From positions 112,271 to 176,270 of the forward strand of contig QCSF01000001.1 in assembly GCA_003209195.1 (NCBI GenBank): a stretch of DNA of 64,000 nucleotides, given 5' to 3'. This DNA is from Pelagibacteraceae bacterium AG-470-E16 (GTDB lineage Bacteria > Pseudomonadota > Alphaproteobacteria > Pelagibacterales > Pelagibacteraceae). Below the pieces are notes generated by a model. The model was not told the origin of the DNA. It searched no databases and was given only the letters and a program-made list of their open reading frames with translations. Each line of letters begins with the position of its first letter. Within the stretch, counting starts at the first letter, position 1. The translations under genes were made by a program, and so were the position numbers. Shown piece by piece: positions 53,149-62,411 of the stretch.

Positions 53149-54100
53149 TTACTTGATCCGCAGGTTTCTGCTTATAATTCAATAACTGATTAAGATTGTT
53201 AATCGCCCGATCACCCATATTGATCCTTGTTATTGTAGTTGCGCTACCAAGATGAGGTAGCAAAAATAAATTTTTTAATTTCAAATATTTTTGATTAATC
53301 TTAGGTTCACCTCTGTAAACATCAAGACCTAAAGCAAATACTTTTCCATTTTTCATGGCCTTAATCATTGCCTCATCATCAATAATTTCACCCCTAGCTG
53401 CATTCGCAATCACAACTCCATCTGGAAAATTTTGAATTGTTTTTTCATTAATTAAATTTTCAGTTTCTTTAGATCCTGGACAATTAATAGACAAAAATTC
53501 ACTGTTATTAAATAACTCAGAGATATTTTTATGATATATTGCACCTTGTTCTAATTCTAAACTCAATTTGTTTCTATTATGGTAATGTATTTCCATGTTA
53601 AAACCTTTTGCTCGTTTTGCAACAGCTCTTCCTATTCTACCCATTCCCAAAATACCTAATTTTTTTCCTGTCATTTGTTTACCGATCAAATAATCAGATG
53701 ACCAATTCCAACTTTCACTTTCAGCAGCCAATCTACCTTCATATGCTCTTCTAGATGCTCCAAGTAAAAGTAAAATTGAAATATCGGCAGTCGCATCTGT
53801 TAAAACTTCTGGTGTGTTTGTAACAATAATACCCTTTTTACTTGCTTCTATTGTATCTATGTTACCAAAACCAACTGCATAATTAGATATTATTTTTATA
53901 CTCTTTGGTAATTTTTTTACTGTTTCAGTATTTATAATTGTTGTTGGAAATGATAATATACCGTCACATTCCTTTGATAAACTTATTAATTCATCTGTTG
54001 AATATAATTTATCTTCTTTATTGAGCTTAGCGTCAAAAAGATTTAAAATTTTTTTATTATTTTCATCTAATAATTTTCTTGCAACCAAAATCTTCTTCAT
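53144..54100 (-). CDS. NAD(P)-dependent 2-hydroxyacid dehydrogenase
   Basis: 318 residues of the D-isomer-specific 2-hydroxyacid dehydrogenase family, probably glyoxylate/hydroxypyruvate reductase. NAD(P) site GILGMGRIGRAVAKRA near 150-165, substrate arginine in NAARGEIID, glutamate in GLDVYRGEP, catalytic His in LLPHLGSATT. The residue after the second beta strand (YHNRNK) suggests NADPH preference. Last gene of the lldD-aminotransferase-glcDEF unit, 3 bp after glcF, so it probably reduces glyoxylate or hydroxypyruvate. Confidence 0.88.
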   Translation of the reverse strand: MKKILVARKLLDENNKKILNLFDAKLNKEDKLYSTDELISLSKECDGILSFPTTIINTETVKKLPKSIKIISNYAVGFGNIDTIEASKKGIIVTNTPEVLTDATADISILLLLGASRRAYEGRLAAESESWNWSSDYLIGKQMTGKKLGILGMGRIGRAVAKRAKGFNMEIHYHNRNKLSLELEQGAIYHKNISELFNNSEFLSINCPGSKETENLINEKTIQNFPDGVVIANAARGEIIDDEAMIKAMKNGKVFALGLDVYRGEPKINQKYLKLKNLFLLPHLGSATTITRINMGDRAINNLNQLLNYKQKPADQVN

Positions 54101-54103
54101 TAT

Positions 54104-55402
54104 TTATTTTAATCCATCAGGTTTTTTACCACCGGTAAACCAATCAATAAGTTCGATTGTATGCACTATAGGTGTATCAGTACCATTTGCAATTTGAGTT
54201 ATACACCCGACATTTCCTGCAGCAATTATATCTGGATTAATTTTTTTAATATTTTCACATTTCCTCTTCAATAACTCAGATGCCAATTCTTCTTGCATCA
54301 AATTGTATGTGCCGGCTGATCCACAACACAAGTGTCCGTCCGGTATTTCTAAAATATTATTTCCACTCATTTTTAACAATTTGATTGGTTGATTGTGAAC
54401 TTTCTGACCATGCTGCATTGAACATGCTGAATGATATGCAATTTTATATTTTTTTACATTCATTTCGTCTCTGAAATCTAATTTAATAGATGCTTCTAGA
54501 TATTCTGTAATATCTAATGCAATTTCACTAATTTTTTTTGCTTTTTTCCTGAGTATTTTGTCTGGATGATCTTTGAAAATAAAATCATAATCTTTTATTG
54601 TTGTGCCACATCCTGATGTATTAACTAAAATTGCATCCAACTTTTGATTCTCATACAAATCATACCAAGCATTTATATTTTCAACAAAAAATTTATGCGA
54701 AATATCCTCCTTGCCCATGTGATGTGTTAGTGAACCACAGCATTTAATCTCCCTTAATACATGGACTTCTATACCATGTCGCAAAAGAACATTTATGGAT
54801 GCGTCATTAATGTTTGGTGAAATTACTTTTTGTACACAGCCGGTCAATAAAGCAACTTTAGAAATAGACTTCTTTTTTGGCTTAAAAACATTATTCTCAG
54901 GAAATTCTGACTTTGAAAAAGTTTTAGGCATAAAGGAGACCATATGTTTCATTTTTTTTGGTAATAAAAAATGAACTGGCTTCGTTAAATTTGAGATCTG
55001 TCCAAGTAACTTAAAAACCTTAGGTTTTGGTAAAATGAAAGCAAGCAACTCTCTCATAATTCTATCAAATAGTGGTCGTTTGTATGTCCTCTCTACATGG
55101 TTTCTTCCATGATCAATAAGATGCATGTAATCTACACCTGAAGGACATGTCGTTAAACATGAATAACATGATAAACATCTATCTATATGTTTTACGATTT
55201 TTTCAGTCGCAGGTTTATTTTGCTCTAGCATATCTTTGATCATATAAATTCTACCTCTTGGACCGTCTAATTCATCTCCAAGTATTTGATATGTTGGACA
55301 TGTAGCGTTGCACATTCCACAATGAACACATTTTCTAAAAATTTTTTCTGACCCTTTAACTTCTGGATCTAATAATTGTTCTTTTTTAAAATTAGTTTGC
55401 AT
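54104..55402 (-). CDS. glcF: glycolate oxidase iron-sulfur subunit
   Basis: 432 residues. Two 4Fe-4S motifs, CVHCGMCNATCPTYQ and CLSCYSCLTTCPSG, then two CCG domains (TGCVQ...CCGS and CSMQHGQ...CCGSAG). It passes electrons from GlcD/E to the quinone pool. Overlaps glcE by one base. Confidence 0.95.
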   Translation of the reverse strand: MQTNFKKEQLLDPEVKGSEKIFRKCVHCGMCNATCPTYQILGDELDGPRGRIYMIKDMLEQNKPATEKIVKHIDRCLSCYSCLTTCPSGVDYMHLIDHGRNHVERTYKRPLFDRIMRELLAFILPKPKVFKLLGQISNLTKPVHFLLPKKMKHMVSFMPKTFSKSEFPENNVFKPKKKSISKVALLTGCVQKVISPNINDASINVLLRHGIEVHVLREIKCCGSLTHHMGKEDISHKFFVENINAWYDLYENQKLDAILVNTSGCGTTIKDYDFIFKDHPDKILRKKAKKISEIALDITEYLEASIKLDFRDEMNVKKYKIAYHSACSMQHGQKVHNQPIKLLKMSGNNILEIPDGHLCCGSAGTYNLMQEELASELLKRKCENIKKINPDIIAAGNVGCITQIANGTDTPIVHTIELIDWFTGGKKPDGLK

Positions 55403-56604
55403 TATATTCCAGAATACATTTTATTAGGGTTTAATATACCTTTTGGATCAAAACTTTCTTTAAGTTTTTTTGATAAAATTTTTAAATTTAAATTTGAGTT
55501 AGTTAAAAATTCCTCACTTTTTCTAAAATTATCATTAGACCTCATTACCGTTAAATATCCATCATGCTTTAAACAAAACATTCTCATTTGATTTAAATCC
55601 TGTTTATTTTCAATTTTGCACCATGCGACATTGCCTCCCCAGTCAAGAAAATATTGAAATTTCAAATTTTCAAAATGTTTCAAAAAAATTGGCATATTTG
55701 TTATTGGCAAAGAAACTTTACAGATAAAATCTTCTGAACCTGCAAAACCCTCAAAGTTTTTAATTTCTCTCCAAAATATTGCTGTTTGATAAGTATCCAG
55801 CACAGATACTAACATTTCTTTAAACATCTTACTTAAACTTTGTATTCTCTCGGCAACTGAGGTTTTTGGTCCTTGAATTCTCAAGCCAAGAACTGATGTA
55901 TCCTTGTTTACATCATTCAAAGTCAAAAAAGAAACACTTTGCTTAGAAAAATAACAAGCTCCTGAAATCTCCAATGAGGATTCTAAAGATTTTTGGAAAA
56001 CTTTAAGTGCTTCATGGTAATTCAAATTTTTTATTAAAAATGTCTCTTCAAAATCAGGTAAAGGCGAAACCTTTAAATTAATTTCTGTTAATGCACATAA
56101 CGTTCCAAATGATCCACTTATAATTTTACTTAAATCATAACCAGTAACATTTTTAACAACTGTGCCCCCAGATTTAATTTTTGCACCTGAGCCGTTTACT
56201 GCTTTAAAACCCAACACATGATCTCTTAATGCTCCATTCTTAAATCGTCCTGGGCCAGATAAATTACATGACACTACGCCTCCAATTGTACCTGGGTCTG
56301 ATTTACCTTGATATAAGAAACCAAGGTTATTAGGTTCAAAGCCAAAAAATTGATTTTTTTCCTTTAGTGTAGACTCTATTTCATCTAATGATGTGCCCGG
56401 CAAAACTTTTATGTAAAGCTCTTCTGGAAAATACTCCAAAATTCCACTCATTGTCTTTAAACTTAAATTTTTAGATGATTGTATTAATCTTCCAATTTTT
56501 TTTGATCCACTACCAATTAATTCAACTGGATTATTGTTATTGTAATGATCAAAAATAAAATCCGAAACTTCTTCTTCGTTTCTTGCATAAAATGTTTCAG
56601 ACAT
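55402..56604 (-). CDS. glcE: glycolate oxidase FAD-binding subunit
   Basis: 400 residues of the PCMH FAD-binding type, shorter and more divergent than glcD. GSGSKKIGR, GTIGGVVSCNLSGPGRFKNGALRDHVLGFKAVNGSG and KNVTGYDLSKIISGSFGTL identify GlcE. Forms GlcDEF with its neighbours; starts and stops overlap by one base on both sides. Confidence 0.94.
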   Translation of the reverse strand: MSETFYARNEEEVSDFIFDHYNNNNPVELIGSGSKKIGRLIQSSKNLSLKTMSGILEYFPEELYIKVLPGTSLDEIESTLKEKNQFFGFEPNNLGFLYQGKSDPGTIGGVVSCNLSGPGRFKNGALRDHVLGFKAVNGSGAKIKSGGTVVKNVTGYDLSKIISGSFGTLCALTEINLKVSPLPDFEETFLIKNLNYHEALKVFQKSLESSLEISGACYFSKQSVSFLTLNDVNKDTSVLGLRIQGPKTSVAERIQSLSKMFKEMLVSVLDTYQTAIFWREIKNFEGFAGSEDFICKVSLPITNMPIFLKHFENLKFQYFLDWGGNVAWCKIENKQDLNQMRMFCLKHDGYLTVMRSNDNFRKSEEFLTNSNLNLKILSKKLKESFDPKGILNPNKMYSGI

Positions 56605-58091
56605 TAAAATCTTGGCAGATGAGGAAACTTATCTTCACTTTTGTGCACATGCATTCTTCCACCTTCTGCGCATCGATGAAGAATTGGAAAAACTTTTCCA
56701 GGATTTAGAAGGTTTTTATCATCAAAAGCATTTTTAATTTTTAACTGTTGCTTAATGTCATTATCATTAAACATTTCACACATCAGCTCTCTTTTTTCTA
56801 CACCTATGCCATGCTCACCAGACAAAACACCCCCAACCTTAACGCAATACTTTAAAATATCAGCACCAAAATCTTCTGCCTTTTTCATTTCTACAGGATC
56901 ATTTGAATCAAACATAATTAATGGGTGAAGATTTCCATCTCCTGCATGGAAACAATTTGCAACATTCAGTTTATATTTCTCTGACAATTTATTTATATAA
57001 CTTAAAACATTTGCCAGTTTGTTTCGAGGTATTGATCCATCCATACATATATAATCTGGAGCTAATACACCACAAGCTGTAAAAGCAGCTTTTCTACCTT
57101 TCCAAAACTTTAATCTTTCCTCGTCACTATTACTCGCGCGATTATATGATGCTTGGTTAATCTTAGCTATATCTAAAACCCTATCTATCAACGTGTCAAC
57201 TTCACTTGATGTTCCATCTAACTCAACTATTAATAAGGCCTCAACATTCCTAGGATACCCTGCCTTAGCATAATTGTCTGTGGCTATAATCAGCGGTTTA
57301 TCCATTATTTCCATACCCGCTGGAACGATTCCTTTTGCGATTATATCTGCCACACAATTTCCTGAGTCCTCTATAGTATTAAATCCAATTAAAACTGCTC
57401 TAACTGACTCTGGTTTTTTTAATATCCTAACAGTAACTTCTGTAACTACACCAAGTAAACCTTCTGATCCAGTTACTAAACCTAGCATATCATAACCTTC
57501 AGAGTCTAAATGCTTTCCTCCTAATTTTAAAACAGTACCGTCCATTAAAACCATTTCTACACCCATTAAATTATTTGTTGTGGTTCCATATTTCAAAGAA
57601 TGAACTCCACCTGAATTTTCAGCCACATTACCACCTATTGAGCATGCTAATTGACTTGATGGATCCGGAGCATAGTAAAAACCATTATGTTGAACAGCTT
57701 GTGTAATTGCTAAATTTGCGACACATGGTTGCGTTACCACACATCTGTTATCAAAATCAGTTTCAAGTATCTTATTAAATTTTCCCATACCCATTAAGAT
57801 ACAGTCAGCTAAAGGTATTGAACCTCCAGACAAACCTGTGCCCGCACCTCGAGGAACAACTTTTATTTTATGTTCATAACAATATTTTAATATTTTAGAC
57901 ACTTGTTCTGTTGTCTCTGGTAAAACAACTGCTATTGGTTTTTGTCTATATACTGAAAGTCCATCTGTTTCGTATGGTTTAATTTCTTCATCAGAATGAA
58001 TTATATTTTTCGTTATCGTAGCAAGATCTTTAACGATTTGTTTTTTGTTATCGATAATATCTAAATCAGCTGTTGGTAATGTTAATGGCAT
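56604..58091 (-). CDS. glcD: glycolate oxidase subunit GlcD
   Basis: FAD-dependent catalytic subunit, 495 residues, oxidising glycolate (or D-lactate) to glyoxylate. PCMH motif VVPRGAGTGLSGGSIPL, GGNVAENSGGVHSLKYGTT, GSEGLLGVVTEVTVRIL, and the C-terminal HAGDGNLHPLI, SGEHGIGVEKRELM. Glycolate is a major phytoplankton exudate, so this is plausible for a marine heterotroph. 12 bp after the aminotransferase. Confidence 0.95.
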   Translation of the reverse strand: MPLTLPTADLDIIDNKKQIVKDLATITKNIIHSDEEIKPYETDGLSVYRQKPIAVVLPETTEQVSKILKYCYEHKIKVVPRGAGTGLSGGSIPLADCILMGMGKFNKILETDFDNRCVVTQPCVANLAITQAVQHNGFYYAPDPSSQLACSIGGNVAENSGGVHSLKYGTTTNNLMGVEMVLMDGTVLKLGGKHLDSEGYDMLGLVTGSEGLLGVVTEVTVRILKKPESVRAVLIGFNTIEDSGNCVADIIAKGIVPAGMEIMDKPLIIATDNYAKAGYPRNVEALLIVELDGTSSEVDTLIDRVLDIAKINQASYNRASNSDEERLKFWKGRKAAFTACGVLAPDYICMDGSIPRNKLANVLSYINKLSEKYKLNVANCFHAGDGNLHPLIMFDSNDPVEMKKAEDFGADILKYCVKVGGVLSGEHGIGVEKRELMCEMFNDNDIKQQLKIKNAFDDKNLLNPGKVFPILHRCAEGGRMHVHKSEDKFPHLPRF

Positions 58092-58103
58092 AATAGTGAC
58101 ATA

Positions 58104-59264
58104 TTAAAGAATTTTTTTAATTTTCTCCAATGCTTTTTCAATATTTTCATAAGAATTTGCAAAGCTAAAACGTACAAAATCCTTGCAAGTTCTACCAAAA
58201 CTAGTACCAGGTACCACCGCAACACCAGCGTCAAATAAGCACTTGTCTGCAAAACTATCACCACTCAGTCCTGTTTTACTTACATTTGGGAAAGCGTAAA
58301 ATGCACCCCCAGGATTATTACATTGAATACCAGGTATACTATTCAAGCCATCAACGATCAAAGATCGTCTTTTTGTGAACTTGTCCATCATTTCATTTAA
58401 AAAATCATGTGGGCCATCAAGAGCGGCTAAAGCTGCAACCTGACTTGCTGCTGAAACACATGAATAGCTATTTATTGCCATTCGTGTCACGTTATCAATT
58501 AGATTCTCAGGCCATACACTCCATCCTAATCTCCATCCCGTCATAGCATATGTTTTGCTCCAGCCATCCATTACAATAAGACGATCGTATAATTCAGGAT
58601 AATGAAAAAATGATGGCATTTTTTTTCCATCATATATTTGTCGTGAATAAATTTCATCACTAAATATTGTTAAATCTGGAAAATTTTTTAATCCATTAAC
58701 CAGTTTGTCAATTTCAGATCTCTCAATTAAACCACCCGTTGGATTTTGAGGATTGTTAATGATTAATAATTTTGTTTTTTTATTAATTAATGATAGAACC
58801 TCATCAGCATCAAATGAAAAATTTTTTTTTTCTGAAAGAAACATCGGTATAGCTTTAGCACCTGTATAATTTATTACAGACTCATATATTGGAAACCCAG
58901 GTTCAGGGTATATAATTTCAACATTTGGTTGACCAAACATCATTATTGCGAAAAATATTGAAGGTTTTCCACCTGGTGCAATAAAAACTCTTTCTGGACT
59001 AATGTCAGCTTGATACATTTTTTTAATATGCCTTACAACACCCTCTCTTAATTCTAAAGTTCCATTTGCAGGAGTATACCCATGATGACCTTCATCAAGA
59101 GCTTTTTTACAAGCTTCAACAATATGCTTAGGAGTTAAAAAATCTGGCTGTCCAATTCCAAGATTTATGATTTCTCGACCTTCATTCTCTAATTTTTTTG
59201 CTTTGGCCAATATTATAAAAGCATTCTCTGTTCCCAATCTTGAAAAATTATCTGCAATTTTCAC
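58104..59264 (-). CDS. class I pyridoxal-phosphate aminotransferase
   Basis: 386 residues, aspartate-aminotransferase fold. GIGQPDFLTP, YTPANGTLELREG, INNPQNPTGG, SDEIYSRQIYDG, Schiff-base lysine in DGWSKTYAMTGWRLGW, and the carboxylate-binding arginine in FVRFSFANS. Placed between an FMN oxidase and glcDEF, it probably transaminates glyoxylate to glycine, using alanine, aspartate or glutamate. That role is inferred; annotation as generic aspartate or alanine aminotransferase is equally possible. Confidence 0.88.
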   Translation of the reverse strand: MKIADNFSRLGTENAFIILAKAKKLENEGREIINLGIGQPDFLTPKHIVEACKKALDEGHHGYTPANGTLELREGVVRHIKKMYQADISPERVFIAPGGKPSIFFAIMMFGQPNVEIIYPEPGFPIYESVINYTGAKAIPMFLSEKKNFSFDADEVLSLINKKTKLLIINNPQNPTGGLIERSEIDKLVNGLKNFPDLTIFSDEIYSRQIYDGKKMPSFFHYPELYDRLIVMDGWSKTYAMTGWRLGWSVWPENLIDNVTRMAINSYSCVSAASQVAALAALDGPHDFLNEMMDKFTKRRSLIVDGLNSIPGIQCNNPGGAFYAFPNVSKTGLSGDSFADKCLFDAGVAVVPGTSFGRTCKDFVRFSFANSYENIEKALEKIKKIL

Positions 59265-60412
59265 TATCTGTATGCAATTTTATCAGAAGTTAATTCTTTA
59301 ACGTTTCGTGTTCCCATTAAAGTCATGCCACGAGTAATTTCATCTTTCATTTTCTGAAGTACTCTTTCAACACCTGCTTGACCTCCTGCACCAAGACCAT
59401 ACAAATAAGCTTTTCCCATAGAACAAGCTTTTGCGCCCAAAGCTAAAGCTTTTAAGACATGTGTTCCTCTTTGTATTCCGCCATCTAAAATAATTTCAAT
59501 TTTATCTCCTACAGCATCTACCAAAGTTTTTAGTTGATCGAATGGCGCTCTAGATCCGTCAAGTTGTCTTCCGCCATGATTTGAAATCATTATTGCGGTA
59601 GCTCCTATATCAATAGCTCTTTTTGCATCATCTACTGACATTATTCCTTTAAGTGCAAAAGGACCATTCCATTTTTTCACAGCATATTCTGCGTGTTTCC
59701 AATTCATAGTTGTATCAAACTGTGAATTAATATAATCCATAATTGAAATCTCTATACTTGATCCTTTTTTTGTTAAATGTGAAATATTTGCTAACTTAAA
59801 TTTAGGACCCATTAAATATCTTAAACTCCAATCTGGATGCATCGCGAAGCTGAATAAACTTTCTAATGTCAATTTAGGAGGTGTAGTAAAGCCAGTTCTA
59901 TGATCCCTTTCTCTATTACCTGCAACGATAGTATCAACTGTAAGACACATTGCTTTAAAACCAGATCTTTGACATCTTTCTATTAAATTGTCGGTTAGAC
60001 CTTGATCTTTATGAATATATAGTTGAAACATTTTTGGCCCGCCTGAGGCGTTTGATACCTCTTCAATACTACTTGTTCCCATTGTTGATAAACTAAAAAA
60101 AGTACCAAATTTTTCTGCAGCTCTGGCTGTTGCGTGTTCGCCTTCATGATTGTACATCTGATGCATAGCGGTTGGAGATAAGAATAATGGAAAATCTATT
60201 TTCTGTCCAAGCACTGTTGTTGATGTATTAATCTTACTTACATCTGTAAGGACATTTGGAACTAAGTCACATTTATTAAATGACGCAGTGTTTCTTTTGA
60301 GAGTGCTTTCATCATCAGCACCTCCATCTATATAATGGAAAATTGGTGCAGGTAATTTTTTTTTTGCAAGTTTTCGGAAGTCATCAATGTTGTGACAGTC
60401 TTTAAGTTTCAT
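59264..60412 (-). CDS. FMN-dependent L-2-hydroxyacid dehydrogenase (LldD/glycolate oxidase family)
   Basis: TIM-barrel flavoprotein of 382 residues. Catalytic His279 and Arg282 in SNHGGRQLDGSRA, FMN lysine in FALKGIMS (Lys255), LTVDTIVAGNRERD, and the phosphate-binding ILDGGIQRGTHVLKALALGA. It oxidises L-lactate or a related L-2-hydroxyacid, probably delivering electrons to quinone. The name lldD is likely but substrate could be glycolate, mandelate or another hydroxyacid. It abuts the aminotransferase (one shared base). Confidence 0.9.
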   Translation of the reverse strand: MKLKDCHNIDDFRKLAKKKLPAPIFHYIDGGADDESTLKRNTASFNKCDLVPNVLTDVSKINTSTTVLGQKIDFPLFLSPTAMHQMYNHEGEHATARAAEKFGTFFSLSTMGTSSIEEVSNASGGPKMFQLYIHKDQGLTDNLIERCQRSGFKAMCLTVDTIVAGNRERDHRTGFTTPPKLTLESLFSFAMHPDWSLRYLMGPKFKLANISHLTKKGSSIEISIMDYINSQFDTTMNWKHAEYAVKKWNGPFALKGIMSVDDAKRAIDIGATAIMISNHGGRQLDGSRAPFDQLKTLVDAVGDKIEIILDGGIQRGTHVLKALALGAKACSMGKAYLYGLGAGGQAGVERVLQKMKDEITRGMTLMGTRNVKELTSDKIAYR

Positions 60413-60413
60413 T

Positions 60414-60974
60414 TTAAAATATTTCTTTTAGTCTAAAAGTGAATAAAATATTATCTGATCCAGGATTTTTATCACCAATATCAGCATTTGAAATATGATT
60501 GTACGAAACTCCAATTATTGAGTTTTTAAAAGCAGAGTAATTTAGTCCAACCTCAGATTTAAATTCTATTGGAAATCCCATATCTTTTCCATTTTCAAAT
60601 TCCTGATAAAGACCAATTGAGAAACTTGGGACAAAAGATAACTTTGCACTGTGTGTTAAATAAAATGGTCTTGCAATACCAGTTCCGATATAAGCAGATA
60701 GCTCATTATTCCATGTGTTATTGCTCATATCTAGGTGACTAAAACCTTGGTTTACATCAAAGAAAAAAGAAACATCATATGTTCTTTGAAGCTTTCCAAG
60801 ATATTTAATATTGATATCATTATTATGATCAACGATCTTAAAATTAAGTGCAACAGCATCTGTATCGTGTTTATAATCCCAAACTCCGATCATAGGATGA
60901 ATTTCTACAGCACATACATTTTTCGCAAAAAGGAAAATGATAGCTGCAAGAAATAATTTTTTAGTTCTTACCAT
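60414..60974 (-). CDS. PagL-like lipid A 3-O-deacylase
   Basis: 186 residues. Signal peptide 1-22 (cleavage after VCA), then an outer-membrane beta-barrel with alternating hydrophobic residues and a C-terminal Phe. The acyloxyacyl hydrolase motif is present: His160 and Ser162 in NHISNA, followed by KNPGSD. In PagL the triad ends with Glu 14 residues after the His; here that position is Asp174, a conservative change. The enzyme would trim a 3-O acyl chain of lipid A, changing outer-membrane charge and fluidity. The gene opens the hydroxyacid operon but has no clear metabolic link. Confidence 0.82.
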   Translation of the reverse strand: MVRTKKLFLAAIIFLFAKNVCAVEIHPMIGVWDYKHDTDAVALNFKIVDHNNDINIKYLGKLQRTYDVSFFFDVNQGFSHLDMSNNTWNNELSAYIGTGIARPFYLTHSAKLSFVPSFSIGLYQEFENGKDMGFPIEFKSEVGLNYSAFKNSIIGVSYNHISNADIGDKNPGSDNILFTFRLKEIF

Positions 60975-61012
60975 TATCCTGACATATAATATTGTTATAA
61001 AAATTTAAAGAA

Positions 61013-61517
61013 TTAATCTTCGTTATATTTATGAAAAATAGGAAATTTGCTGCTTTTTTTAGCATATTTTTTCAAGGTATACCCGACACTTCTAAAAGCA
61101 AGGAACTTCCAGGGAATATCTTTGTAATCAAAATACTTCGCTTCAAGAGTCTCGATACCTGGCTTAAATGTTTTATTTAATTGCTCTGCTAAAAAAACAA
61201 ATTGTATTAAATTTTTTTTTCTCACTGTAAAAACTATAAATAAATCTTGAAGTTTAATTTTTATATTGACTTCCTCTTTTGCCTCACGAATTGCACCTTC
61301 CTGCGGTGTTTCGCCCTGATCTAAATAACCAGAAGGAAAAGTCCATTTTCCATAACCTGGATTAATTGCTCTTTTACATAACAGAAATTTATTATTTTTT
61401 ACAATCAGAGATCCTGCTACTATTTTAGGATTTTTATAATCAATAAAACCACACACACTACATACTTTCCTTTTTTTTTGCTCTAAATCAGTCTTTTTGT
61501 AATAAAATTTGCAGCAA

Positions 61518-61531
<14 letters not shown>
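61013..61531 (-). CDS. Nudix hydrolase with N-terminal zinc ribbon
   Basis: 172 residues from ATG 61531 (good SD, GGAAG at 4-5 nt), overlapping ccmH by 14 nt. N-terminal cysteines (NCCKF and KVCSVCGFID) form a zinc-ribbon-like element as in NudC-type proteins; then AGSLIVKNNKFLLCKRA, and a Nudix box starting GYLDQGETPQEGAIREAKEE. It hydrolyses a nucleoside diphosphate derivative; ADP-ribose or NADH are possible but unproven. The longer frame to 61561 adds only residues from within ccmH. Confidence 0.85.
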
Positions 61532-62388
<857 letters not shown>

Positions 62389-62411
<23 letters not shown>

